Of a stretch of 64,000 nt of DNA, positions 17,588 to 26,759 are shown piece by piece. The notes below the pieces were generated by a model. That model had not been told where the DNA came from. It searched no databases and saw only the letters and a list, made by a program, of their open reading frames with translations. The stretch lies in contig CAIJGA010000021.1 of assembly GCA_903820085.1 (NCBI GenBank), positions 186,001 to 250,000 on the forward strand, read 5' to 3'. The translations under genes and the position numbers were made by a program. Source of the stretch: an uncultured Chlorobiaceae bacterium. Its GTDB lineage: Bacteria; Bacteroidota; Chlorobiia; Chlorobiales; Chlorobiaceae. How positions within the stretch are numbered: position 1 is the first letter of the stretch; each line of letters starts with the position of its first letter.

Positions 17588-17925
17588 AAACAGGGGAGAT
17601 ACGGTTCAGGGTTTCCGCAAAAGTGCGCCAATAGGTATTGTGCATGCATGATCTTTCTATGGGTTTTCTAATATCGTTATTCATGACCTTCCGTACAACA
17701 GCAAGAGCGTTTTGCTCTAACTTTGGGCAATGAGTTTGATAGAGCCATCTTCAAGGCAGGTTTATCGGCTTTGATGTGATGTCGTAAAAAGCAAGTTCTT
17801 AATCAGTTATATTTCAGTTCGCTTGACCTTGAAGCATCTCTTTCAATGACCTTTTTTGTTGTTCAGGTGGAACAGCTTGATTCATCGCCTCTTTTGTCGG
17901 CAAGAGCCCAAAATCATTACAGTGT
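17588..17925. other. Intergenic region between divergent DUF2141 and MurB-like genes
   Basis: 338 bp with no convincing ORF, RNA gene or repeat. It must hold the two divergent promoters, but I find no close match to a -35/-10 pair, and no Shine-Dalgarno precedes the start at 17926. Confidence 0.4.
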
Positions 17926-19551
17926 ATGACTTATAATCGCCCCTCGACAATACCATCCTTTGCTGAAAATGTCTCTTTTGGCGAGAGGGGCTATTACGGT
18001 ATTGGGGGAAATGTCCGATTTTTTGGCGAGCCAGACAGCGTAGCTGAACTTGCTGAACTTCTGATCTGGAGCCGTAATCAGCGTCTCCCGATTGCCCTCA
18101 TGGGAAGCGGGAGCAATATCCTCTTCTCTGATCGTGATTTTGCCGGTATGGTGATTTCATTTGGCAGGATGAAGCGTCTCTTCTGGTTATCTGATGATGA
18201 GCTTTTCTGCGAGGCAGGGGTTCAGAATACCCGGATTGCAGAAGAGCTGCTCTCAGCCGAAAGGGAAGGGGGAGAATGGCTTTATCGGCTTCCCGGACAG
18301 ATTGGGGCGACCGTGCGGATGAATGCCCGTTGTTTCGGTGGCGAGGTTTCTCAAATTACGGCCGGGATTCTGACGCTCTCTGTTGATGGTTGCTTGCGCT
18401 GGCAGTTGCCCGAAGAGGTTTTTTATGGATACAAGCATACCTCTTTGATGGAGAAGCCGGAGATTGTGGTTGCCGTTCTCTTGCGTTTTCCCCAAACCCG
18501 GTCAGCGGATGCAATCAGGTGCCTGATGCAGGGCCACGATGAGGAGCGCTCTGAAAAACATCATTTCGATTTTCCGAGTTGCGGTTCAACCTTCAAGAAC
18601 AATTATGGCGTGGGTCGTTCGAGCGGCAGCATTTTTGAGGAGCTTGGCTTTAAGGGTCAGTCGGAGGGTGGCGCCATGGTGAGCAACTACCATGCCAATT
18701 TTATCTATAACAAGGGCGGGGCAACTGCCGGGGATGTGCTCAAGCTTGCTGCACGCATGAAACATGAGGCTTTTGAGCATACCGGAGCTGAACTTGATCT
18801 TGAAGTGCAGTGCATCGGGTTGTTTGATTGCGATCTCCTTGATTCGTGCGGTGTAGCGTTTACTGCCGATCTTCGGGATTCTTCAAAAGGGTGGGCTGGT
18901 CTGTTATGGAATCCTCAGGAAGAGGAAATGGCTGCAATTACTGGGCCGCTTTTTCCCCGTCTGCTCATGCAGGGACCGCTGCTTGGTTATTCCGGGCTCG
19001 ACCGGGAGTTTCCTGTCGGTGTTTGTGTCTCTGTTGAGCAGTTGCTTTCGATTCAGGATGCTGCGGCAAATTCCGCCTCACCCTTTCTTCGCTGGACAAC
19101 ACGCAGCCATGATCCTGCTCTTTTTGCGCTGAGCCCCCCATCCTCCATTCCGGCAGGAAGCTTTACTGACGGATTGTGGCACTACAGTGTTTCGGAACTT
19201 TTTATCGCTTCCGCTGAAGGCGGAGAGGGCTATCTGGAATTTGAAATGACTCCGGCAGGTCACTGGGTCGCCTTGCGTTTTGAGGCTCTGCGAAAACGGG
19301 CCAAAGGCTGTGAAGTTCTTTCAGCAGAACCTTGGAGCAAGCAGGTGCGGACACTGGATGAAGCAGGGAGCTTTGGTATGGAATTTTCTTGGGAACTGCT
19401 GCAGCCGTTCATGATGGGGAAGGTCATTGCCCTGCAATGCTGTGCATCGTCCGGAAGGGGAGAGTTTGCTCTTTTCCCCTGGTGGGGGGCTCCCTCATCA
19501 CCGGCTGACTTTCATCAGCCGGATCATTTTTTCCGGATTCCTCTTGTCTGA
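17926..19551 (+). CDS. murB: MurB-like reductase fused to a DOMON/CBM9-like domain
   Basis: 541 aa, far longer than MurB (about 300). Residues 1-305 are MurB-like: FAD-binding part with IALMGSGSNILFSDRDF, YRLPGQIGATVRMNAR carrying the catalytic-region Arg, the second-half motif SCGSTFKN with the proton-donor Ser, GGAMVSNYHANFIYNKGGATAGDV, quoted as MVSNYHANFIYNKGGATAGD, and LDLEVQCIG with the conserved Glu. MurB reduces UDP-GlcNAc-enolpyruvate to UDP-MurNAc. Residues about 310-541 (RWTTRSHDPALFALSPPS, FTDGLWHYSVSELFIAS, GEGYLEFEMTPAGHW) form a CBM9/DOMON-like beta sandwich, a fusion partner known for some MurB proteins. Whether this is the cell's only MurB cannot be told from the window. Confidence 0.83.
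   Translation: MTYNRPSTIPSFAENVSFGERGYYGIGGNVRFFGEPDSVAELAELLIWSRNQRLPIALMGSGSNILFSDRDFAGMVISFGRMKRLFWLSDDELFCEAGVQNTRIAEELLSAEREGGEWLYRLPGQIGATVRMNARCFGGEVSQITAGILTLSVDGCLRWQLPEEVFYGYKHTSLMEKPEIVVAVLLRFPQTRSADAIRCLMQGHDEERSEKHHFDFPSCGSTFKNNYGVGRSSGSIFEELGFKGQSEGGAMVSNYHANFIYNKGGATAGDVLKLAARMKHEAFEHTGAELDLEVQCIGLFDCDLLDSCGVAFTADLRDSSKGWAGLLWNPQEEEMAAITGPLFPRLLMQGPLLGYSGLDREFPVGVCVSVEQLLSIQDAAANSASPFLRWTTRSHDPALFALSPPSSIPAGSFTDGLWHYSVSELFIASAEGGEGYLEFEMTPAGHWVALRFEALRKRAKGCEVLSAEPWSKQVRTLDEAGSFGMEFSWELLQPFMMGKVIALQCCASSGRGEFALFPWWGAPSSPADFHQPDHFFRIPLV
19501..19532 (+). terminator. Terminator-like hairpin inside the MurB-like 3' end
   Basis: An 8-bp GC-rich stem (CCGGCTGA 19501-19508 / TCAGCCGG 19515-19522), a short spacer, then six T residues, all before the stop at 19551. 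It could end plus-strand transcription, but its position upstream of the stop codon makes it uncertain. Confidence 0.35.
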
Positions 19552-19560
19552 AAAAAGGGT

Positions 19561-20427
19561 TTATAAATCGGCCGCAGGCATGCGTGAAACCTCGGCCGCT
19601 GTAAAGACCGGTCCCTCCTTGCAGACATAGACCGAACCCACATTGCAGCGTCCGCACTTGCCAACGCCGCATTTCATGCGGTTTTCGAGTGTGGTATAGA
19701 CGTTTGCTTCATCAAAACCAAGCTTCTTGAGCGATATCAGGGTGAACTTGATCATGATTGGCGGTCCGCAGATGACGGCGATGCAGTTATCGGGAGAGGG
19801 GGCTGCCTCTTCAAGCACGGTGGGCACAAAGCCGACCCGGTGCTTCCAGTCTGGTGATTCTCCGCCTGGATCAACAGTGAGGACAAGATCGACATCGGTG
19901 CGCTTTTCCCACTCCTCCAGCTCATGCTTGTAGACCAGATCGGCGACGGTACGGGCTCCGTAAACAATCGTGACCTTGCCGAACTTTTCTCGCTGATCAA
20001 GGCATGACCAGATGACACTTCGAGTCGGCGGCAGGGCTATGCCTCCTGAAATGAAGAGAAGGTTTTTGCCGTGAAACTCCTCAATGGGAAAACGGTTTCC
20101 GTAGGGTCCCCGGAAGGTGACGAGGTCACCGATATCCGCATTTGCCAGGGCAGAGGTCACTCTGCCGGATTGGCGGAAGGTACATTCAATATACTCGTTG
20201 CGGGTTTCAGGGCTTGCGACACAGAAGGTGCTCTCTCCCTCGCCGTAAACGCCATAGAGCCCGAACATGCCGGTACGAAATGTTTTCTTGAACAGCTCAT
20301 GGTCGGCCGGGTTCTGAAACTCAAGCCTCATGGTTCTGACGCCGGGCGCCTCATCGTGGCGGTCGACGATTTTCATGATAGCCGGCTTGTAGATGTTCTG
20401 TTGTGCGATTTGGATGTTTTCTGTCAC
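19561..20427 (-). CDS. flxA: FlxA-like FAD/NAD(P)-binding electron-transfer subunit
   Basis: 288 aa protein of the ferredoxin-reductase group related to sulfhydrogenase gamma and anaerobic sulfite reductase B. An FAD-binding beta-barrel comes first (MRLEFQNPADHELFKKTF; ECTFRQSGRVTSALAN), then an NAD(P)-binding domain (LLFISGGIALPPTRSVIW; VTIVYGARTVADLVY; AVICGPPIMIKF). A C-terminal [2Fe-2S] site follows with Cys spaced as C-x4-C-x2-C-x8-C around MKCGVGKCGRCNVGSVYVC. Last gene of the hdr-flx operon. In the Desulfovibrio FlxABCD-HdrABC complex the equivalent subunit takes electrons from NADH. That role is inferred here by synteny. Confidence 0.85.
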   Translation of the reverse strand: MTENIQIAQQNIYKPAIMKIVDRHDEAPGVRTMRLEFQNPADHELFKKTFRTGMFGLYGVYGEGESTFCVASPETRNEYIECTFRQSGRVTSALANADIGDLVTFRGPYGNRFPIEEFHGKNLLFISGGIALPPTRSVIWSCLDQREKFGKVTIVYGARTVADLVYKHELEEWEKRTDVDLVLTVDPGGESPDWKHRVGFVPTVLEEAAPSPDNCIAVICGPPIMIKFTLISLKKLGFDEANVYTTLENRMKCGVGKCGRCNVGSVYVCKEGPVFTAAEVSRMPAADL

Positions 20428-20429
20428 GG

Positions 20430-21437
20430 CTATAAATTTGATATCGCTTGTAAAGTTTCTGTAATACCCATGTCAACCGGACACTGGCGTGAGCATCGGC
20501 CGCAGCCGCTGCAACTGTTTACGGTGAACTTGCCGGGGAAATAGTTGAATTTATGCATGATGCGCTGACGCCATCGTGCTGATTGTGTCGATCGGGGGTT
20601 ATGGCCCGAGGTGTGCATGGTAAAGAGGGCGAACGAGCAACTGTCCCAGTTTTTTCGTCTGATACCGCTGTAGGTGTCGCCTTCGTCCTGGATATCAAAA
20701 CAATGACAGGTCGGGCAAAGATAGGTGCACGAAGCGCAGCCGATACAGCGCATCGAGATCTCTTTCCAGAATTTGCTCTCAAAGTTTTCAGGGTTCTTCA
20801 GCCAGGTAACACAGGCATCAAGGTTGAACTTTTCAGGTACAACAACTGTCGGTAGTGCCGGCTCCGAGCTCTCCTGGAGGTATTCTGAAATGAGTGCAAA
20901 AGCTTCGCGACCGCGGTCGGTAAGTTCCTCAACCAGCCAGCCCTTGTTTTTGTCTATTGGTCGAAGCAGCACATCAGCACCCTTGGTGCTGTCCGGTTCC
21001 AGTTTAAGCGACGTGCACATGCAGAAATCATCTGCTTTTGTGCATGCAATGGTTACGATAACCGATTCATTGCGCCGCTGAAACCAGAACTCATCCTTGT
21101 AATCCCATCCAAAAAGGGGATCATCAATTTCGAGACCTGAGGCATCGCACGCTCTGGCACCGAAGATGATTCTTTTTCCCTGAGGGGGAGTGAAATCAGC
21201 CGTGTCGATCTCATTTTTTTTGATGGTGTAACGCAGCATCGGTTCGGTCTGCGGAAAAAAAAGCTCCTTGAGTGAACGGTCGGGCAGCACCGTACCGAAA
21301 TCGAAATCGGTACCTTTTTCAACTGCGGCATACCTTGAAATGGCTTCTTCCTGCACAGGGCCAATCACTGCCAGTCCTGCCGAGCGCCATTTTGCGACAC
21401 AATTATCAAGTTTATCGCTGAAAAGGATTCTTGTCAT
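20430..21437 (-). CDS. flxB: FlxB-like iron-sulfur subunit
   Basis: 335 aa 4Fe-4S dicluster protein resembling anaerobic sulfite reductase A / hydrogenase beta subunits. The N-terminal ~230 residues are a mixed domain (IIFGARACDASGLEIDDPLF; IACTKADDFCMCTSL). Two ferredoxin-like clusters lie near the C-terminus: CIGCASCTYLCPTCHC and CSGCGRCSRQCPVDMG. It would pass electrons between FlxA flavin and FlxC/FlxD. Stop and start of flxB and flxA are 2 bp apart, and flxC ends 13 bp upstream, so the genes are tightly packed. Confidence 0.82.
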   Translation of the reverse strand: MTRILFSDKLDNCVAKWRSAGLAVIGPVQEEAISRYAAVEKGTDFDFGTVLPDRSLKELFFPQTEPMLRYTIKKNEIDTADFTPPQGKRIIFGARACDASGLEIDDPLFGWDYKDEFWFQRRNESVIVTIACTKADDFCMCTSLKLEPDSTKGADVLLRPIDKNKGWLVEELTDRGREAFALISEYLQESSEPALPTVVVPEKFNLDACVTWLKNPENFESKFWKEISMRCIGCASCTYLCPTCHCFDIQDEGDTYSGIRRKNWDSCSFALFTMHTSGHNPRSTQSARWRQRIMHKFNYFPGKFTVNSCSGCGRCSRQCPVDMGITETLQAISNL

Positions 21438-21450
21438 ACGCGTTGGTTAC

Positions 21451-22281
21451 TTAGAGAATGAATGTCTCGGTGTCGTCCTTTTTAAAACTTGCAAGCACCG
21501 GCTCCTGGGTCGCGCTTAAACCGGCAAAATGATCGAATCCATCAAGCACTTCATTGGCCATTCTCTGGTTGATGAGGCGAAGCGGGATGTTGACCGGACA
21601 GGCCCGGTCGCAGTTGCCGCACTGCACGCATCGTCCGGAAAGGTGAAATGCCCGAACAATATTCCATTCGAAATTTCCGAGCGTATGGGATGAGGTGTTG
21701 ACCCATTGCGGCTGGTTGCTGTCAACAATGCATCGGCGGCAGTAGCACATGGGGCAGGCCTGGCGACAGGCGTAGCATTTGATACATCGTGAAAACTCCT
21801 CCTGCCAGAAGTCGAATCGCTCCTTTGCGTTCATCTTTTCTATACGCTCCAGAAGCGGCTCTTTGTAGATTTGAAGAGGTTTTTCCTTGAGCTCATTGAG
21901 CAGCCCTGAAAATTCTCTGGCGCTTCGGCCATCCAGAGGTCTCACTTCCCGGCCCGTTGAGTCAAATCCGAAAATGACGATCTGATCCGCATTTAGCTGG
22001 TATTCTGCCGCAAGGATGTTGATGGACCGAACCCCTTCAGGCCGAAGAAAGATGCCGACACGTTTTTCATCGCTCAGCAGTCCTTCGGAAACAAGATAGC
22101 CCGAGAGGTTCTGTACGCAGGTACTGTCGAGCACAAGCTGCTCTGCCTCTTCTGAGGTTCGGATAAAGAGCGGGCGCCGACGGTCGGGGGTTGAGCCCGG
22201 CTTGTACCCGATCGCCATTTTTATTGAGCCATTGGCAAGAAGCTCTTTTACGGTGGTTCTGTATCTTTCCTGTGTAATCAT
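21451..22281 (-). CDS. flxC: FlxC-like iron-sulfur subunit
   Basis: 276 aa protein with an N-terminal domain similar to F420-hydrogenase beta-type proteins (AIGYKPGSTPDRRRPLFI; RVGIFLRPEGVRSINILA) and two [4Fe-4S] motifs: CIKCYACRQACPMCYCRRC, with extra cysteines, and CVQCGNCDRACPVNIP. With FlxB it would form the iron-sulfur wire of an Flx module. It follows flxD by 12 bp. No membrane segment, so the complex is cytoplasmic. Confidence 0.82.
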   Translation of the reverse strand: MITQERYRTTVKELLANGSIKMAIGYKPGSTPDRRRPLFIRTSEEAEQLVLDSTCVQNLSGYLVSEGLLSDEKRVGIFLRPEGVRSINILAAEYQLNADQIVIFGFDSTGREVRPLDGRSAREFSGLLNELKEKPLQIYKEPLLERIEKMNAKERFDFWQEEFSRCIKCYACRQACPMCYCRRCIVDSNQPQWVNTSSHTLGNFEWNIVRAFHLSGRCVQCGNCDRACPVNIPLRLINQRMANEVLDGFDHFAGLSATQEPVLASFKKDDTETFIL

Positions 22282-22293
22282 TGCTTCTTGTTT

Positions 22294-22743
22294 TTAAAGG
22301 GTCGCCGGTGATTCAGTTTCCTTGATCAACTGCTGGTATTGATCAAAAGGGCCGAGGTTACGGATATCTTCCGTGACGCTGTTGATGAGATCGGCAAATT
22401 TGCTTCCTTCTGCAGCACTGATCCACGAGAACTTGACCCGTTCAGGCGATATGCCGGTGAAATCGAGCAGGGCACGAAAGACCATCCAACGGCGTCGCGC
22501 ATGGTAGTTTCCATGGGTAAAATGGCAGTCACCCGGATGGCAGCCGCTGACCAGTACGCCATCGGCGCCTTTCTGCAGGGCTTTGAGGATAAACATCGGG
22601 CTGATTCTTCCGGTACAGGGAAGCCGTACAATGCGCACATTCGGCGCGTATTTCAGCCTGCTCGTTCCCGCCAGATCAGCGCCCGCATAGGTGCAGTAGG
22701 TACAGACAAAAGCAACGATCTTCGGTTCAAATAGTTCACTCAT
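22294..22743 (-). CDS. flxD: MvhD/FlxD-like [2Fe-2S] subunit
   Basis: 149 aa, the length and sequence pattern of MvhD/FlxD. Cysteines FVCTYCTYAGAD, VRLPCTGRISP, VSGCHPGDCHFTHGNYHA and the flanking residues are the family signature. MvhD-type proteins carry a [2Fe-2S] cluster and relay electrons from hydrogenase, formate dehydrogenase or Flx to the HdrA flavin. Its place directly after hdrA fits that contact. The partner here is FlxABC, since no hydrogenase gene is nearby. Confidence 0.92.
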   Translation of the reverse strand: MSELFEPKIVAFVCTYCTYAGADLAGTSRLKYAPNVRIVRLPCTGRISPMFILKALQKGADGVLVSGCHPGDCHFTHGNYHARRRWMVFRALLDFTGISPERVKFSWISAAEGSKFADLINSVTEDIRNLGPFDQYQQLIKETESPATL

Positions 22744-22795
22744 CGGCTTACTCCGGTAGCAACATTCTGTTTGTTCATGGAAAAATGGAAACTCC

Positions 22796-24766
22796 TCAAA
22801 GTCCCATCACTTCAGCAAAGATTTGTTTTTCGGTAAATCCAGCAAGGTCGAGACTGTTCGAGCGGCAGAAACTGACACAGGTGCCGCAGCCCTGGCAGAG
22901 GCCGGGATTGACATAAGCGACCTGTTTGATGAGGCGTCCGGAGCGGTCGCGAATATCTTTTTTCTCAATGGCATTGTAGGGACAGGCAAGGACGCAGCCC
23001 CAGCATCCGGCACAGGTTGCCTCGTTGTTTATGGCAATAACCGGTTCGCGTTCCAGTTTCTCCTTGCTGAAAAGGGCAAGTACCTTGCTGGCTGTTGCCG
23101 ATGCCTGGGCGACTGAGTCAGGAATGTCTTTTGGTGACTGGCAAGCTCCCGCAAGGAAGACTCCTGCTGTGGATGATTCGACAGGGCGCAGCTTGAGATG
23201 GGCTTCATTGTAAAAGCCGTATTCGTCATAAGCAATACCGATGGTTTTGGCAAACTCCTTTGCATTGTGCTGCGGCACCATTGCGGTAGCAAGCACAACC
23301 ATATCGGCAACGACGGTAACTGGCTTGCCGAGAAGGGTATCGACACCCCGAACCATCAGCTTGCCATTTTCCTGCCATACCTTGCTGACTCTTCCCCGTA
23401 CATACGAAGCCTCATCTTCCTCGATGGCGCGGCGGGTAAATTCATCATACCCTTTACCTGCTGCACGGATATCCATATAAAAAATATGGGTTTTTCCTCC
23501 ATGTACCTTATGGGCGTAAAGCATGGCATGTTTAGCCGTGTACATGCAGCATATCTTTGAACAATAGCGAACCCCTTTTGACGGGTCGCGTGATCCGGCG
23601 CACTGAATAAAAACAACATTTTCCGGCTCCTTGCCGTCCGACGGACGAAGGATTCTCCCGGCCGTCGGACCGCTGGCTGAAGCGAGGCGCTCAAACTGAA
23701 GGCCGGTGATGACATCCGGAAATTTTCCGTAGCCATACTCTCCGTAAACGGCGGTATTCTGGATCTGGAAGCCGGTGGCAACGACAATTGCTCCTATTTC
23801 AAGGTCAATAAATTCATCCTGCATCTCAAAGTTGATCGCATTGAGTTGACAGGATTTTTCGCACATTTTGCATTTGCCGTTCTTGAAGTAGATACAGCTT
23901 GCCTTGTCGATAACCGGCATATTGGGAACGGACTGGGCGAAAGGGGTATAAATGGCTGTCCGCTTGCCAAGGCCGCAGTCAAATTCACTTGAGATTTTTT
24001 TTGCAGGACATTTGGTTATGCAGTCGCCGCAACCGGTACAACGGCTCATGTCAACATAGCGCGATTTCATGCGGATCCTGACCTTGAAATTGCCGATATA
24101 GCCATCAACACTCTCAACTTCGGCATAGGTAAGAAGCCTGATCTTGGGATGCTGGGCTGTTTCGACCATCCGTGGGGTCATAATGCACTGCGAGCAGTCT
24201 AGTGTGGGGAACGTTTCCGACAATTGGGCCATATGGCCGCCAAGGGATGGTTCGCGCTCAACAAGAACAACTTCCTGACCTGCATTCGCAATATCAAGTG
24301 CCGCCTGGAGTCCGGCAATACCGCCTCCTATCACCAGCGCCCTGCGAGTTACCGGAACCTCGATAGGCTGAAGATTATTGTTTCGTTTTACCTTCTCGAC
24401 CATCGAACGGGTTATGTCCATGGCTTTTTCGGTAGCCATCTCGCTGTCGGTATGCACCCATGAGCACTGTTCGCGAATATTGGCTATTTCACAGAGATAG
24501 GGATTCAGGCCCGCTTCGGCACAAGCTTTGCGGAAGGTGGCCTCATGCATTCTCGGTGAACATGCCGCTATGACGATACCGGTAAGGTTGTGCTCCCGGA
24601 TAGCTTTTTTGACGCTTTCCTGACCTGGATCGGAGCAGAAATATTTGTATTCAACCGAAACTGCAACACCAGGATGTTCTCCCATGGCGGCAGCCAGTTT
24701 GGTACAATCAACCTTCGCAGCGATATTTTCGCCACAGTGACAAATGAATACTCCAATTTTTGCCAT
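22796..24766 (-). CDS. hdrA: Heterodisulfide reductase subunit A (HdrA)
   Basis: 656 aa, normal HdrA length. An N-terminal domain with VFICHCGENIAAKVDC and IAACSPRMHEATFRK comes first. The FAD domain follows with VIGGGIAGLQAALDIA and the cysteine loop LGGHMAQLSETFPTLDCSQC, quoted as SETFPTLDCSQC. Next are an inserted ferredoxin domain (CTGCGDCITKCP and CKMCEKSCQLNAI) and C-terminal ferredoxin motifs CAGCWGCVLACP and CQGCGTCVSFC. In HdrABC complexes the HdrA flavin is the site of electron bifurcation, coupling an exergonic disulfide reduction to ferredoxin reduction. Full conservation of the cluster motifs suggests an active protein. Located between hdrCB and flxD in one operon. Confidence 0.93.
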   Translation of the reverse strand: MAKIGVFICHCGENIAAKVDCTKLAAAMGEHPGVAVSVEYKYFCSDPGQESVKKAIREHNLTGIVIAACSPRMHEATFRKACAEAGLNPYLCEIANIREQCSWVHTDSEMATEKAMDITRSMVEKVKRNNNLQPIEVPVTRRALVIGGGIAGLQAALDIANAGQEVVLVEREPSLGGHMAQLSETFPTLDCSQCIMTPRMVETAQHPKIRLLTYAEVESVDGYIGNFKVRIRMKSRYVDMSRCTGCGDCITKCPAKKISSEFDCGLGKRTAIYTPFAQSVPNMPVIDKASCIYFKNGKCKMCEKSCQLNAINFEMQDEFIDLEIGAIVVATGFQIQNTAVYGEYGYGKFPDVITGLQFERLASASGPTAGRILRPSDGKEPENVVFIQCAGSRDPSKGVRYCSKICCMYTAKHAMLYAHKVHGGKTHIFYMDIRAAGKGYDEFTRRAIEEDEASYVRGRVSKVWQENGKLMVRGVDTLLGKPVTVVADMVVLATAMVPQHNAKEFAKTIGIAYDEYGFYNEAHLKLRPVESSTAGVFLAGACQSPKDIPDSVAQASATASKVLALFSKEKLEREPVIAINNEATCAGCWGCVLACPYNAIEKKDIRDRSGRLIKQVAYVNPGLCQGCGTCVSFCRSNSLDLAGFTEKQIFAEVMGL

Positions 24767-24864
24767 TATAAAATCTTTTAGTATGAAGCCGCTGACCGGA
24801 ATCGCACATGGAATGCCCCTGAAACCTTGTGCTTCTTGTTCTGTGTCCTAAGATTTGATGTAGC

Positions 24865-26373
24865 CTAATATTTCGAGACAAGGTCGAGTGCAGGAACAAA
24901 GTGCTCGCCTACAGCTACTTCAGATGGATCGGCACCGCAAGCGATGGCAACCAGCTCTGAGATATAGTAAACAGGCATCTCTTTGACATCACCGAACCGC
25001 GCTCTCATGCTGCCCTGACGCATATCAAGATTTGCCTGGCAGAGGGGGCAGGCGACAACAAAGGCTTCTGCGCCGTTGTCGGCAGCATTTTTTGCAATAG
25101 TATGCGTGAGTTCCTCGACAAGTGGCTGCTGTGCAAGCGTGAGCCCTGCTCCGCAGCACTCAATTTTGAATGCCCAATCGACAGGTGTTGCTCCAAGGGC
25201 GGTCATGATCGCCTCCATTTTGAGCGGGTTTTCGGGATCATCAAAACCCATGGCGTCCATTGGTCGCACCAGAAGGCAGCCATAATAGCAGGCAAGATGG
25301 AGACCGGTGAGAGGTTTTTTTACCCTTTTTTTAATCTCTTCCGGATCCATCGCTTCGAGAAGCTGTGTAACTCCGATAAATTCAGCAGTGCAGGTTGGCT
25401 CTATTCCGGTAATCGAACGAACCTCCTCGCGAAGCTCCGGCGAATCAAGAAGTGACTGCCGGGTGGTAACCTGACGGTTCTGGCATGCTGCGCAGGGTGC
25501 AAGAACCAGCTTCAGTCCCTGTGCATCGGCAAGAGCCTGATTTCTTGCAGGCAGAAGAACTGCCAGCTTGTGATTGGTGGCATGTGCCGATGTTGCTCCA
25601 CAGCAGTTCCAGTCCTCGATTTCCTGCAGCTTTATTCCGAGCAGGGAGCACATCTTTTTAACTGAAATATCATATTCCCGTGCCGTTCCGCTCAGTGAGC
25701 ATCCAGGATAGTATCCGATGGTCATGCCTGGCTTGATTGAACGGGGGATTTTTTCGATAAACTCTTTTTTCGTCGGACGTCGTTTTGGAGCCGACAGATG
25801 AGACTCTTTTTTTGAAGCTTCAAAAATCTTTGCGATCTGTTCTTTCCCTTTTACCCCGCCTTTTCCGGTAAGGGTATGGAGCGGATTGATCTTTCCGGTC
25901 ATGATCATCTTGACGCCTGACTGGGCATCCTGAAGAAATGTTCTGGTGCGGAGTTTGTAGCTGTTGATGAGAGAGAGCTCCTCCAGACGGCCGTGCTTGC
26001 GCACGTTATTGAGAAAGGAGACATGAAAAGCGGTGACAAGCTTTTTTGCCCTGTTTTCTGAAACGATACCCTTGTCAAGCGCCATAGCCCTGAGCGAGTC
26101 CATGGTTGCAGCAATATCCATGTTCTGTGGACATCGAGCGGTACAGGTCATACAGCCGACACAGAACCAGAGCGCTTCGCTTCTCAGGGCATCGTCAATA
26201 TAGCCTGCCTGTACGAGACGCATGATTCTTGCCGGAGGACTGTCCATAAATGCACCTGCAGGACATCCTGCGGTACATTTTCCGCACTGGTAGCAACAGT
26301 TATAGTCATTTCCGGTGGATTTCTCAAGCTGATGCTTCAGTGCATCCGTTTCTGTCATCTTGATTTTTGACAC
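24865..26373 (-). CDS. Fused HdrC-HdrB protein
   Basis: 502 aa. The N-terminal part (1-~100) is HdrC-like with two [4Fe-4S] motifs, C27/C30/C33/C37 (CYQCGKCTAGCP) and C71/C74/C77/C81 (CVGCMTCTARCP). After a linker region the C-terminal ~300 residues are HdrB-like with two CCG domains: GYYPGCSLSGT...WNCCGATSAHATN...CAAC and LACYYGCLL...IECCGAGLT...CPLC, the ligands of the noncubane [4Fe-4S] clusters where disulfide is cleaved. In methanogens HdrB and HdrC are separate; here they are one chain in C-to-B order. The natural disulfide is unknown; a DsrC-type thiol protein is a plausible partner in a sulfur oxidiser. First gene of the operon. Confidence 0.9.
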   Translation of the reverse strand: MSKIKMTETDALKHQLEKSTGNDYNCCYQCGKCTAGCPAGAFMDSPPARIMRLVQAGYIDDALRSEALWFCVGCMTCTARCPQNMDIAATMDSLRAMALDKGIVSENRAKKLVTAFHVSFLNNVRKHGRLEELSLINSYKLRTRTFLQDAQSGVKMIMTGKINPLHTLTGKGGVKGKEQIAKIFEASKKESHLSAPKRRPTKKEFIEKIPRSIKPGMTIGYYPGCSLSGTAREYDISVKKMCSLLGIKLQEIEDWNCCGATSAHATNHKLAVLLPARNQALADAQGLKLVLAPCAACQNRQVTTRQSLLDSPELREEVRSITGIEPTCTAEFIGVTQLLEAMDPEEIKKRVKKPLTGLHLACYYGCLLVRPMDAMGFDDPENPLKMEAIMTALGATPVDWAFKIECCGAGLTLAQQPLVEELTHTIAKNAADNGAEAFVVACPLCQANLDMRQGSMRARFGDVKEMPVYYISELVAIACGADPSEVAVGEHFVPALDLVSKY

Positions 26374-26425
26374 GTGGTATAGGTTACTTTACGTGGAGCG
26401 GGAAGCGAAATGACATTAGCAAAGT

Positions 26426-26453
26426 ATGTTAAAGAAAAATACATTAATGTCAA
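26426..26453 (-). promoter_or_regulatory. Promoter of the hdr-flx operon
   Basis: On the minus strand a perfect -35 TTGACA (26448-26453) is followed after 16 nt by TAACAT (26426-26431), four of six consensus positions. Expected start is near 26419, giving a leader of about 45 nt before the hdrCB ATG. Confidence 0.6.
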
Positions 26454-26731
26454 ATGATTCGGGCGAATTTATTTCAATCTGTTTGAGAAGAGCTGCCCTG
26501 TAGAAAATTGCTGAAAAAATCGTGTTACTGGTTTAATTTAATGCAATTACGTGCTTAGTTGTGTTTTGATTATTTTCAACAATCGTTAATGAACGCTGAT
26601 CAAAATCAATGCGTTCCCGTTCAGTGTAAAAAAAAACAGTAAAAAAAACATCTGGTTCTGCTTGATTGCAGTATCCCCAAATGGACAGGATCATTTACCG
26701 GGGTCTGAGCTCGAAAATATCACGAAGGCCA

Positions 26732-26759
26732 TTGATTTGATTCTCTTTTTGCTTATGAT
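26732..26759 (+). promoter_or_regulatory. Possible promoter of the aminotransferase gene
   Basis: TTGATT (26732-26737), 16-nt spacer, TATGAT (26754-26759), placed about 45 bp before the gene's ATG. Reasonable match, not decisive. Confidence 0.4.

Noticed and set aside
20071-24463. Several plus-strand ORFs of 80-157 codons within the hdr-flx region
   Set aside because: Antisense shadows of strongly conserved iron-sulfur proteins; no independent motifs or start signals.
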